From positions 21,240,068-21,304,067 of the forward strand of contig OZ022259.1 in assembly GCA_963978905.1 (NCBI GenBank): a stretch of DNA of 64,000 nucleotides, written 5' to 3'. Both the position numbers and the translations under genes were made by a program. The notes under the pieces are model-generated. The model did not search any database. It was not told where the DNA came from and saw only the letters and a program-made list of their open reading frames with translations. This document shows positions 21,801-29,559 of this stretch, one piece after another; position 1 is the stretch's first letter; each line of letters starts with the position of its first letter. This DNA is from Trichostrongylus colubriformis. Its lineage: Eukaryota; Nematoda; Chromadorea; Rhabditida; Trichostrongylidae.

Positions 21801-23334
21801 CCGTTCGGGACGGACACTCTCGCGCAAAATGCCCAAATTTCGAACAATGGTAGCATTTCTTACCTTGCGCTGTCTCCCGATCATGATTTGGGTTGCCCAG
21901 GGTGCTCGGTCCTTTGAGCCCTTTGGGGCGATGCGTTTCCCCTTTACGCTGGGTTTCCCTTAGTTCCTCTAGTCGCTCCACATTTACTGGATTTTCTAAC
22001 TTTGCTTCTAGCTGCTTCAGTTCCCTGTTACTCTGGTAGTGTGCGTACCTTGCCTTCCATCCAACAGGGCTCTTCCTATTTGTTCCCAGCATAATTTTCG
22101 ATTGTTCTATGCTCAGGGCTAACTGTTTTATTTCTTCGTAGGCCTCATGCGGTTCTACTTTATGTAGAGCTCCCACCAACTGAAAATGTTCCGGCCAGGC
22201 GCTCAGGTTTTCGAGGAGAATTTGGGCATATTCCATCGACCTTTCCTCTGGCGAGCTCTCCGGATTTGCTTGCTTACCTATTTTCTCCAGAACCACGCAG
22301 AATTCCGATACCTCCTGGCCCGGCCTCATTTTTAAATTCTTCAGCTCGGTCAGCGCTCTCATTCTGCTGGCAGTGGAGTCGCATGATAGCAACCTTGCCA
22401 TTTCCTGGGTCACCGCCTTGAAGCCCCTCTCCTTGACTGCGCGTGGCAAAGATGCAAAAATATTTTTTGCCCTACCCGCCAGGTGGTCATCCGCCAGAAT
22501 GTCCACTAGCGTCTCCTCACACGCAATCACACTTTCATACTTCCTCCTAAATTTCCTTAGGAACTCTTGGAAGTTTTCGTTTCTGGACCCTTTGAATACC
22601 CCTGGATCGGAGCATGTCATAGCTCTCAGGTAGTTCATCAAATGGATATCCGTACCTGTACCCTCGCGATTTTCCGTTTTCCTTGGACTCGCTCCACGCC
22701 TCTGCCAGCTGCGCGCAGACGTCGGACCAGTCCTCGAGGGTATTTCCTGATATGGACTATTATTATTGGGCTGTTCTGCAAGTTCTTGCTTTACCTGCTT
22801 ACCCCTCTGCGCCGCTTCGGACCGCTCCTCTCCGGGCCACCCGCTGCATTTTTCCTCGATCGTCTGCTTCAGCTGGAAAGCGTTTGTTTCAAACATTTCA
22901 CATAGTTCGTTGACCAGCTCACCGTCTTCTTCGACCGTTCTTACATACTCTTCCCACTCTCCTTCTGTTCCTATCCCCCTTTGCTCGAGGGTTTCTCTTA
23001 TGCGTTTCATGAGACCCCCCGAAACTGTGGGGTGGTGTGGAATTTCGTCTGAGGCCCACTTCTGGGCCGTCTCCACTACTGACACCCATTCTTTCTCCAA
23101 ATCCTCCCTCAATTGCTTAGCTACTTTTGCTTTCGCCAGCATCGCCATTGCCCTCTGCTTTGCCTCCTGGATAACTCTCACGTACCCGGCCCAACTTCCT
23201 TGCCCGCTACTGTCGGTACTCTCAAAGTTGCTTACCTCAGGTGCGATTTGCTCCTGTTCTCCCATTATAACGTCCTCGACGTTGTCTGCGCTCATCCTCC
23301 TTTGGCTTGGTTGCCTTTCTCTTAAAATAACCAT
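18823..23334 (-). CDS. Gag-Pol polyprotein of the Ty3/Gypsy element (interrupted in integrase)
   Basis: A single 1,503-codon ORF fuses Gag and Pol with no frameshift between them. Gag spans about 1-490 and ends in a zinc knuckle (CYHCSKFGHFAREC, near 494-507). The aspartic protease active site is near 573-579 (ALVDTGS). Reverse transcriptase has RLCVDYRELNK near 897 and YIDD near 998-1001. RNase H has YICTDAS near 1,149-1,155 and MTDHQPL near 1,218. The integrase zinc finger (HNGVFAGH...CQKC) is near 1,370-1,410 and the first core aspartate is in VGVDVLE near 1,438. Frame is lost at about residue 1,482, before the second catalytic aspartate. One ORF for both proteins implies that Gag excess, if needed, comes from processing rather than frameshifting. 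Confidence 0.95.
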   Translation of the reverse strand: MVILRERQPSQRRMSADNVEDVIMGEQEQIAPEVSNFESTDSSGQGSWAGYVRVIQEAKQRAMAMLAKAKVAKQLREDLEKEWVSVVETAQKWASDEIPHHPTVSGGLMKRIRETLEQRGIGTEGEWEEYVRTVEEDGELVNELCEMFETNAFQLKQTIEEKCSGWPGEERSEAAQRGKQVKQELAEQPNNNSPYQEIPSRTGPTSARSWQRRGASPRKTENREGTGTDIHLMNYLRAMTCSDPGVFKGSRNENFQEFLRKFRRKYESVIACEETLVDILADDHLAGRAKNIFASLPRAVKERGFKAVTQEMARLLSCDSTASRMRALTELKNLKMRPGQEVSEFCVVLEKIGKQANPESSPEERSMEYAQILLENLSAWPEHFQLVGALHKVEPHEAYEEIKQLALSIEQSKIMLGTNRKSPVGWKARYAHYQSNRELKQLEAKLENPVNVERLEELRETQRKGETHRPKGLKGPSTLGNPNHDRETAQGKKCYHCSKFGHFARECPSRTVKVNRTVQKKDLDKGDAKVSSMVKQCRSLGMATRERASEKTDLIGGQIMIALDLLEDRCKALVDTGSMISIIPIEVLARAQDRGFDVDSLAVVPKSELKPVFDASSNRMDFMGAVYIQVRTEAGHSSEIAFHISPMKEAEIILGTNALSKLGIEVAVNGEIRKNQDIREESKANKVVVVKRLYIPPNEAALVPVKCEGEVKTDVERVIWPSKQGVEPGVYKIKNQETSIPVFNDSSEPLLLKEGENVGYWGTDKWHEQWEEMNPLLSSEEMAGISESQRMQKLEQLLLANTEAEALDEKMRELLKKYPDAFSISDEELTQTDLAQMTIDTGDCAPIKMKARPVPLGLRTKLRELPADLVKRKVIEHSKSEWAFPIVLVEKKDGSIRLCVDYRELNKKIKLDAYPLPSIEALLQSLAGKRFFSTLDLCSGYWQIPLADDAKEKSAFATPEGLFQFRVTPFGLSTSPPVFQRLMNTVLEGSLGDEVFCYIDDIMICTDTKERHFQILEEVLSKLKKAGLRLKAQKCHLLKEKVAFLGHIVDSEGVHMDPDKIAAITNYPTPHTVKQLRTFLGMASFYRKFCLGFSKHAGCLFSLTSSKKKWCWESEHEEAFQKIKGMICSAPVLKQPDVEAARNGSKPFYICTDASTYGLGAVLSQEGEDKQMHPIFFASKSLSKAERRYHVTDLEALAVVFAVRRFHMFIYGLPTIIMTDHQPLTALFKRSNVSARVLRWSLELQRYNIEIRYVKGKSNVVADALSRGVPTSWESESLEGVNEAVVNSITVGKESTWLQELRQDPLFGEVIRLVEGEEWEQEIRIMGEKRPTRVADFVIEEGELKRLLESGRAVYVVPKPFRFEVFQEAHNGVFAGHFSAKKVLRSLSKQVYWPGMVQDIHRWTKECQKCFVHNPREKLVPPLKPIMTSKPYEIVGVDVLELGLTSTGNRYAVTVIDHFTKYAAAYPVPDKSAETIARTLFVRWMPKAVDGRKRCCQIKEENL

Positions 23335-23521
23335 GTCTTGCTTGGTACTGGTTTTATCCGTGATGTATTAGCACGACGATCCTAATTTTGAGGGTTCCTT
23401 CTTTGCCCTCCTTCCTTTGGTACCTCTTGCACCCCTTCTTTCGGTGCCCAGCGAGGTCCTCTCGAAGTGGTTTCGTTCGCGGCCGCTTGTACAACAAGGC
23501 CAGCCTAGCTTCCCTCAGTTT

Positions 23522-23534
23522 GGTTCGGCCCCCA
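23522..23534 (-). other. Primer-binding site
   Basis: GGTTCGGCCCCCA on the plus strand directly borders the 5' LTR. It has the form of a tRNA 3' acceptor end including CCA, so the minus strand would pair with it. A tRNA-Pro identity is likely from memory of nematode acceptor stems but was not checked. Confidence 0.75.
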
Positions 23535-23986
23535 TGTGACGCCGGAACTATGACCGAGGTGGATGCTGTGACCCCTGTGCACAGTGCGAGCGAACCCCTT
23601 CGAGATTAGAACGATTTATTAGCAACGAGAAAAAAACGAGAGAACGGCAGGGGTTAATAAAGAAATTAGAACATCGACGGAGGCAGCGGGGCTTCCTGTG
23701 GTGAGACGAAGGTGGCGTCGTGGGAGGCGGTGGGCTTCCTGCGGTAGTGGCGGCGACGGCGGAGGTAGACGTCGGGGCTGAGGCGACGACGGCAGGTGGA
23801 AGAAAATGAATGAAAAAAATCTGCTCTCTGGAGCCCCCCGCTCCCTTCTTATAGGGGGGTCCTTTTTATATCAGGTCAAAACGGGCGCCATACCCCGGGT
23901 GGTTTCCCGCCGCCGGCCCACCTACATCGATCTTCGCTTGGCGGGCACGGCGGGAACGACCTTTGACCCCTGCCTTTTCTGCGACA
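23535..23986 (-). repeat. 5' LTR with promoter and poly(A) signals
   Basis: 452 bp. Read on the minus strand it has two TATA-like boxes (TATAAAAAGG near 23,873 and TATAAGAAGG near 23,850) and, further on, AATAAA in GCTAATAAATCG near 23,616. U3-R-U5 order is therefore plausible. The same LTR could end transcripts of any upstream minus-strand gene. Confidence 0.9.
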
Positions 23987-24000
23987 CTAGGTACGTACCC

Positions 24001-24070
24001 TTACCATCGTAGCTTCCTCACCTTTAGCTGAACAGGTGCCGACTGCATGACTGCCCTTATGTCCTCATTC
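24001..24070 (-). CDS. Candidate terminal exon of a small minus-strand gene (partner at 29,271-29,547)
   Basis: A strong minus-strand acceptor (an A/T-rich tract ending TTTTCAG) precedes 24,070. The frame reads NEDIRAVMQSAPVQLK, then VRKLRW and TAA at 24,001. The upstream exon at 29,271 ends with two bases of a codon and this one starts with one base, so they join in frame. A helix followed by a QLKVRK strand recalls the end of a PDZ fold, but that is weak. A GTGAGG inside could be an alternative donor. Only nine bases separate the stop from the LTR element's target duplication. Confidence 0.4.
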
Positions 24071-24379
24071 CTGAAAAAAAAAATGAAATAGGCATGAGTA
24101 TGCATTTCAAATTAAATCTGTGGCAGTTTTGAAATATTGCACGGCGCGTTATGGCATAAATTCGAGTGCCGTTGAGTGTCACCAATTTTGCAAATCAACA
24201 ACCCCGTCGCACATTCGTGAAAAACACGCCTTTTTAGTAATCTTTGGACGACACCACATGAGCGCATTGAACGTTCACAATCCTGCAGATATTTCGTAAT
24301 GGAGCCTCTTTATTGTCGATCGGCCATGTTGGGCAATAGTAGTAGCTGTGTGCAGTTTTGAAAGGCTGCCATCGGACTT

Positions 24380-24441
24380 GGTGATTTTGCGATTATGCGA
24401 TTCGGCAATTTTGTGATTTTGCGATTTTGCGATTCTGCGGC
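24380..24441 (+). repeat. Short tandem repeat, unit GATTTTGCG
   Basis: Variants of a nine-base unit (GATTTTGCG, GATTATGCG, GATTCGGCA, GATTCTGCG) recur about six times. A similar GCGCATTCG/GCAATTTTG pattern occurs at 51,680-51,835. Confidence 0.7.
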
Positions 24442-24889
24442 TCCTAATGCGAGAAGTCTGACGGCGGGCAAATATTGCAAATGACCTTCTGAACTTTGAG
24501 AGCCATTCTTATTTTTTTTGCACTTCCTTTCAATTGGTTCTATTCATTCCTCCGCCGGAATCTCTTGTACTTTCAATTACAATTCACAGGATCTTTCCAT
24601 TCCTCTTCCTGTTAACAAACTCTTATTAGTTGGAATTCTTTCTTATTAACGAACAGATCTAATAGAGTTCCAGTATTAAAGCTAATCTACACTTTGAGGC
24701 TAAAGTTAAATGTCTAAAGATTTTGTCCAAATTTCGGATAGATACTTGAATAAAGTAAGGCGACCATAGAGCAAGTCGTGAATTTTCCATTTTCTACATG
24801 AAAATACTATTAAATGTAGCAAAGATACTCAAAAGGGAATTTTATTGGATAGGTCAGCAGCTTCACCCTTAACCCGCCGCTCGTATGGC

Positions 24890-25045
24890 TTGATGGCCTG
24901 CGCCGTCCATTTTGACGTACATATAGCGATCACATTCCGCCAACGTGTCCTTCCTGTTTGAAAACGGATACGATCGTGTTGGTCCTCCAGGCATCTGAAT
25001 CCTTCCTTCAGCCGACACCTTGTTGAGGAGCATTGTTACTGACTT
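24890..25045 (-). pseudogene. RTE-like reverse transcriptase fragment
   Basis: On the minus strand, frames around 24,960-25,040 read LLNKVSAEGRIQ and then, after a frame change, AWRTNTIVSVFKQEGHVGG. This resembles the N-terminal palm of RTE-clade reverse transcriptases (W-K/R-x-S/T-x-x-V-P-x-F-K-x-x-G). It is short, frameshifted and without catalytic motifs. Confidence 0.45.
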
Positions 25046-25093
25046 CTGAATAGCTAACTAGTTAATAATTTATATGGAACAGTATGCATGTGA

Positions 25094-26045
25094 TTACACC
25101 AGTTGGTGGCGCACACTATGCGCGAAACACCACGTGTGTCAGTAAGTCGATCGAAATTGCTGTTTCGATTGAATGTCGACTGAGAGGACAAAGTGTTTCA
25201 GTCTACGCTCCACCCACCGTGGGAGGAGCTTAAGTTCATGCATAGGTGCTCCTCACTTCTTGTCCCATGCCCTACCCATCCCAAACTCCTACTTATCCCC
25301 GCAGGTGATTTTTCATGTACGTCCGAGCTCCGTCCACCACTACAAATGCCCGCCCACTGTGCCCAGGACTATTTCTTGACTTCAAAGGAATCGTACACGG
25401 AAAAAATTTTATTGGTACCCATACATTTATGTAGTATTTGCCTAATAAGGGTCGCATGCAGAGCTTCACGCGAAAAAGTGAGAATTTGGCCAAGATGCGG
25501 CTCCCTCAATGGACGGGTGGGCGGGGCCTTCAGCTAAAAGCCCCATCCCGTCGTCTACCGCGGTTGGGAACGGAGAGTAGGATTGTTGACGTATATTTTC
25601 TTTCCTAAAATGCGTCCCCGACCGCGGCGGAGGGTAAGCACTTGCTCGGAGGCCCCGCCCACCCGGCCGAGATTTTTTGGTGCTGTTTCTAAGCCGGATT
25701 CACATTTTTTGCGTGAAACTTTGCATGTGGTCTACATTAGGCAAGTGCAACATAAATATATGGACAGCAGAAGAACTTATTTTTCCGCCCTTCAGGACGA
25801 TTCCTTTAAGAAACATATCTTTGACTTAAGTCCATCTTCTCCCCACGTTTGGCACGGCACGCCCCGCCCATCGTGGGCGGAGCTTAACATGGTCCATGTG
25901 TGGTCTTTACTTCCTGTGTTTCATGCCCTATCCATACCACACTTGTCCCCAACTCCACAGGTCGCTTTCATATAGTGCCTAATTTTGACAGGCGGATGAG
26001 GGACGGAGAGGCGTACAGACAGACGAAGCGTTTTTATATAGTAGA
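25094..26045 (+). repeat. Rep-H copy interrupted by FB-A
   Basis: It begins CACCAGTTGGTGGCGCACAC and holds CCACCCACCGTGGGAGGAGC and a second box CCCATCGTGGGCGGAGCTTA. It ends CAGACAGACGAAGCGTTTTT. FB-A (25,385-25,806) splits it between CTTGACTTCAAA and TTTAAGAAACAT. Confidence 0.75.
25385..25806. mobile_element. FB-A foldback element, 422 bp
   Basis: AAGGAATCGTACACGG at the left faces GACGATTCCTT at the right. Inner segments TTTATGTAGTATTTGCCTAA / TAGGCAAGTGCAACATAAAT, CACGCGAAAAAGTGAGAATT / TTCACATTTTTTGCGTG and CGGGTGGGCGGGGCC / GGCCCCGCCCACCCGG are mirrored. The whole element is one imperfect palindrome. Other copies are at 5,000, 12,446, 28,883 and 36,540. Confidence 0.85.
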
Positions 26046-26395
26046 GATGATATCTTATGATGGTGATAATAACATACAAATCGTTGAGTGCACTTTTTAT
26101 GGTGAACGTGTGTGTGGTGACCTTAGAAAAACCAATTTGGGTATTCATCCTCTTTCAAGGAAACACCGTCTGAAGTGGTATCAGCAATTTGTAGTGAGGA
26201 CTACTTGCCATAAGTGCATGTCGTCTACCACGCGCCAATGAACGTGCATAAAGGTTTTTCATGGGGTTGTCCCTTGTGTGTGCTTCCTCCCATATGTGTC
26301 CCTGAGCGGTACGAGCCGAAGCACCGGCCTTTGTACCAGCGATGGTGGCCTCCGTACCAGCAACGACTGCCAGCAGTAGTGTGCACTTCTTCTTG

Positions 26396-26686
26396 TTACA
26401 TCTCTGCTGTAACTAAAATTCCTGTAATTCTGCTATTAAACTTGTTTTTGACCTTTTCCTTCGCCCACTTTTCGCGGTCACTTGCACTTCTTTTAGGAAT
26501 TCTCGTGTTTTCCGGTGTAAAAAGTCAGAAAAAACCGAGCACCTGATCTCTAAAAGTGCTCTGGAACTTTGGATCTTCGACGTCTTTACACTCAAAAATC
26601 ATGTTTATTTCAATGAGAGAATCTTGGAAGATCACCCATATAAATGTAATTGGCTTCAATTTTCTTAGACTCAGGATTCCCTTCAT
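26396..26686 (-). pseudogene. Candidate coding remnant with one in-frame TGA, unrecognised
   Basis: From ATG 26,686 one frame reads MKGILSLRKLKPITFIWV... and ...NMIFECKDVEDPKFQSTF up to TGA at 26,525-26,527. It continues in the same frame with LFTPENTRIPKRSASDREKW and KVKNKFNSRITGIL to TAA at 26,396. About 95 residues of plausible charged protein interrupted by one stop suggests a recent pseudogene, a base error, or an exon boundary I cannot see. It lies inside the 5.2-kb intron proposed for the 29,547-24,001 gene, on the same strand. Confidence 0.3.
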
Positions 26687-27176
26687 TTACATGAAATTAG
26701 TTCCGAATACGGCCCTGCGCGATCTCATCTTAATTCTAGAAGAAGTTGTAATGATGGAAAAAACAAGTGATCAAATTTTTTGGCGGTTCAACGCGAGAGG
26801 AACTAGTGTGACCTTGCCAAGGCTCAAAGAGCGATGCGCGCGCGTTACTATCACGGTGGGCATTGTGAGAACTTATGGCTGAGAAACGTTAAACGCGACG
26901 TCGCATGGGCTCCTACTGCGCCCAGTTGCTTTTTCAGGCTCAGAAATCATATTAGTATATGTCTATTCGAAATCACAACCTTGTTAGATCAGACGAAGTG
27001 ATAAGGGCATAGAAAGACATTTGAATTCTGAAAAATTCAGGATCTCTATGCTGGCTAAAGAACGCTGTAAAAATTTTCGTTTTATGACCCAGAGCATTCG
27101 AGTTCCTTTAGACTCCTCATTGACCACGTATACGTTTGCGTAGAGTTGCAACGAGAACTTCTACTCATTTGACGGT

Positions 27177-27415
27177 GCTATCGCAATGAGGAATATGGAA
27201 GGGGGGGGGGTATCTCATAAAAAGTGGCATACCCAGGCATCTCGGAGGGATCTTCGGGGGTCCAACCTGCGCATTCAGGCGTATATTTTTGCCTTATTTC
27301 TAGTGAAGGGAATAAGAGGTTCATTTCCCTTTCCAGGCTCAGACAAAAATAATGCCCATGGTGGGATGCCCCTTTCCTTCACCCCCCCCCCCCCCCACCT
27401 CATGGCGATAGTAGT
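27177..27415. mobile_element. MITE with TGCTATCGCAATGA termini and a G-tract
   Basis: GTGCTATCGCAATGAGG and a G-run at the left face a C-run and CCTCATGGCGATAGTA at the right. Inner GCCTTATTTCTAGTGAAGGG and CCCTTTCCAGGCTCAG are shared with 38,690-38,893. Confidence 0.7.
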
Positions 27416-28261
27416 ACGTAATCGACCTTTCCACCTTGAATTCCTGTTTATCAAGCTTGAAGCCTTCCGTTCTCCAACCCTGCACTCCTTCGACATCTAG
27501 TGTTTTGTTTTTATAGATTCCCCGAGATGTAAGTAACTCCCTAAATAATCAATTGAAAAGTTGAAAAAAATGGATAAATGTTTTTGGCAATCCAGGGAAT
27601 TTCGGTTCACTGCGATACTATCAAGTCTAGTTTTTGGTTTGTTTGAGATTCTTTTATTTTTTTTATTTTTTTATTCCGAAACATGCTTAGAAAATCACAT
27701 ATTCGGCACTTTACCATTTCGTTGTCTCTGAGCTTGGAGCGCAGCTTGGTAAACGTTCTGAAGATTCTCTACTTTTCCGGGTAAATCAGCGTAGGCATTC
27801 TGATAAAATCAGTAATCAATCGATTTATAGCAAAAAACGATAAAAAACGCGAAAACGCGTTTTCGCGCAATTTTCAACTCTTTTACGGCACTAACTGTAT
27901 GATTCCGGAGACCACCTAGGCCGTAAAGATAGGCAAGCCAAATGATTTGAACTGATCGTTGGAATAGTAAAGGAATACGAGCAGTGTGAAGTGAATGTTC
28001 CGCTTCGAAAAAATAGCATAACACATAGCGACAGATGTACTGAGTGGTTTCTGGTTTTAATTTTGTATTTTTTTTTTGCCGAGTTTTTTATTATTTTTGT
28101 TTACCTTTATTTATTTTATTTAATATTCTATTACCAGTCAGTGTGCCAAGTGATTCCAATGCAACACAAACAAAGGAGGACTAAATGTTCAATGTTAGCA
28201 AACTATCAGGGATATGCCATGCATTTCTGACATTGTTCCGAGATCGTCGAGTCAAAAGATA

Positions 28262-28789
28262 TTAGGTCTGTGCAGAATAAATGGCCGAAACGGACCATTT
28301 TCTTCAAAACGCCATAACTTTGCTCAGACACAACTTTATTTGTCGAAATAAAAACAATCCGAATCTACACAACCTTGCCAACGATCTGGTTAAGGAAATA
28401 TGCCATCATGATCAAATTCTGTATTGCGAAAATAATGAAGTCAACGATGGCATTTTCAACCTGCATAGTTTCGGCAAACTCCTTCTGACGCAGGTTTGCA
28501 TCGATAACCCGGAAAAGTGGTAATCCGTCAGGGATAGAGGGAGAGTCTCGATGCTTCTCGATGCAAACCTGCGTCAAAAAAAATTCGCCGATACTATGCG
28601 GGATAAAAATGCCATTCTTGACTTTGTTAATTTTCGCAATCCAGAATTTTATAATGATGGCACATTTTCTTTACCAGATCGTTGGCAAAATTCTGTAGAT
28701 TCGACTGGTTTTTATTTCAACAAATAAAGCTGTGTCTGAGCGAAGTTATAGCCAGTTATGTTTTGGCCATTTATTCTGCACTCACCTAA
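28262..28789. mobile_element. Palindromic mariner-derived element, 528 bp, TA duplication
   Basis: It starts TTAGGTCTGTGCAGAATAAA and ends in the matching CATTTATTCTGCACTCACCTAA, flanked by TA (28,260-28,261 and 28,790-28,791). The arms stay paired to the centre near 28,530 (GCAGGTTTGCATCGA / TCGATGCAAACCTGC). It has no transposase. The termini resemble mariner ends. Confidence 0.85.
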
Positions 28790-28882
28790 TAGCTCAAACG
28801 ATCCCACTTCTCCTGAAAAGGCATCAGTTCCAAGAAGTGATGAGATATGACATATTTTTTCGGCCTGGGGACCGGTCTATCA

Positions 28883-29191
28883 AAGGACTCGTGCACGGAA
28901 AAATGAGTTTCCTTATTATCCATATATTTATGTTGTATTTGATCAATTAGGGCCGCATGCAAAGTTTCACGCGAAAAATTGAGAATTCGGCTGTGGTACA
29001 GCTCCTCAAGGTGGTGGACGACGGGCGGGCCTCCGAGTGGATGCCCCTCCCCATCGTCCGCCACTTTGAGAAGCTGTATACTATCCGGATTCTCACTTTT
29101 TCGCATGGGACTTGGGTGCGGTCATTATTAAGCAAATGCAGCATAAATATATGGATAACAGGGAAACTCATTTCTCCGTGCACGAGTCCTT
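28883..29191. mobile_element. FB-A foldback element, short form
   Basis: GACTCGTGCACGGAAAAATGAG faces ATTTCTCCGTGCACGAGTC across a 309-bp palindrome. It lacks the extra central GC-rich block of the 25,385 and 36,540 copies. Confidence 0.85.
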
Positions 29192-29270
29192 CCAGCATGT
29201 AGACGGTGTTTTTGCCACGAAACATCAGTGAATTTTATTGATTACTAATGGCATATGGTTACCCATTCAC

Positions 29271-29547
29271 CTGTCATTGTGCCACGAGATAAGTCGTCCA
29301 AGCATGGAATGTTCTGGCTGTAAACTCGTTCGCGACGAAAACCATTTTTGAATGGTGTTTGTTTCATGGGGTTTTGCCCATTTTATTTCGTTATTTTTCC
29401 AATGAGAATTTTTAACACTTTTACTTTCATATTTAATAATCGACATGGTGCCTTTAATCTTCATTCTCCCTCTCAGGTGATCTGGATAGCTAGCGAAAAG
29501 CTCCATATCCCGTTGCCGTAATTTTTTTGTTGAGCGCTGGAAGCCAT
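29271..29547 (-). CDS. Candidate first exon of the small minus-strand gene ending at 24,001
   Basis: ATG at 29,506 opens MELFASYPDHLRGRMKIKG and continues SIIKYESKSVKNSHW, WAKPHETNTIQKWF and HSMLGRLISWHND to a donor (AG then GTGAAT) at 29,271. An upstream ATG at 29,547 (MASSAQQK...) is one base out of frame with it across a seven-A run. One more A would add 14 codons in frame, so an indel there is likely. Joined to 24,070-24,001 the product is about 101 residues (115 with the upstream start), basic and without signal peptide or membrane segment. I do not recognise the family. If the intron is not used the ORF stops at 29,267 and an AATAAA lies about 30 bases on. Confidence 0.4.
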
Positions 29548-29559
29548 TTTTTCACAAGT

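Larger units (their letters stand above)
16647..23986 (-). mobile_element. Ty3/Gypsy-type LTR retrotransposon, 7.3 kb, 5-bp CTAGG duplication
   Basis: Two LTRs (453 and 452 bp, TG...CA) bound a minus-strand Gag-Pol. CTAGG lies on both sides (16,642-16,646 and 23,987-23,991). The order protease, reverse transcriptase, RNase H, integrase marks Ty3/Gypsy rather than Copia. The primer-binding site and polypurine tract are present. The LTRs differ by one substitution and one A in a homopolymer, so insertion is recent. Integrase is broken by two frame changes (near 18,885 and 18,770), so this copy is probably not autonomous unless those are assembly errors. It lies in the same orientation as, and just 3' of, a candidate gene exon at 24,001-24,070. 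Confidence 0.95.

Noticed and set aside
19340..23371. Plus-strand ORFs up to 213 codons inside the LTR element
   Set aside because: They are antisense shadows of the minus-strand Gag-Pol frame.
26214..26546. 110-codon plus ORF with a Tyr/Pro-rich stretch
   Set aside because: It starts at a non-ATG codon, overlaps a more protein-like minus frame, and has no splice or poly(A) support.
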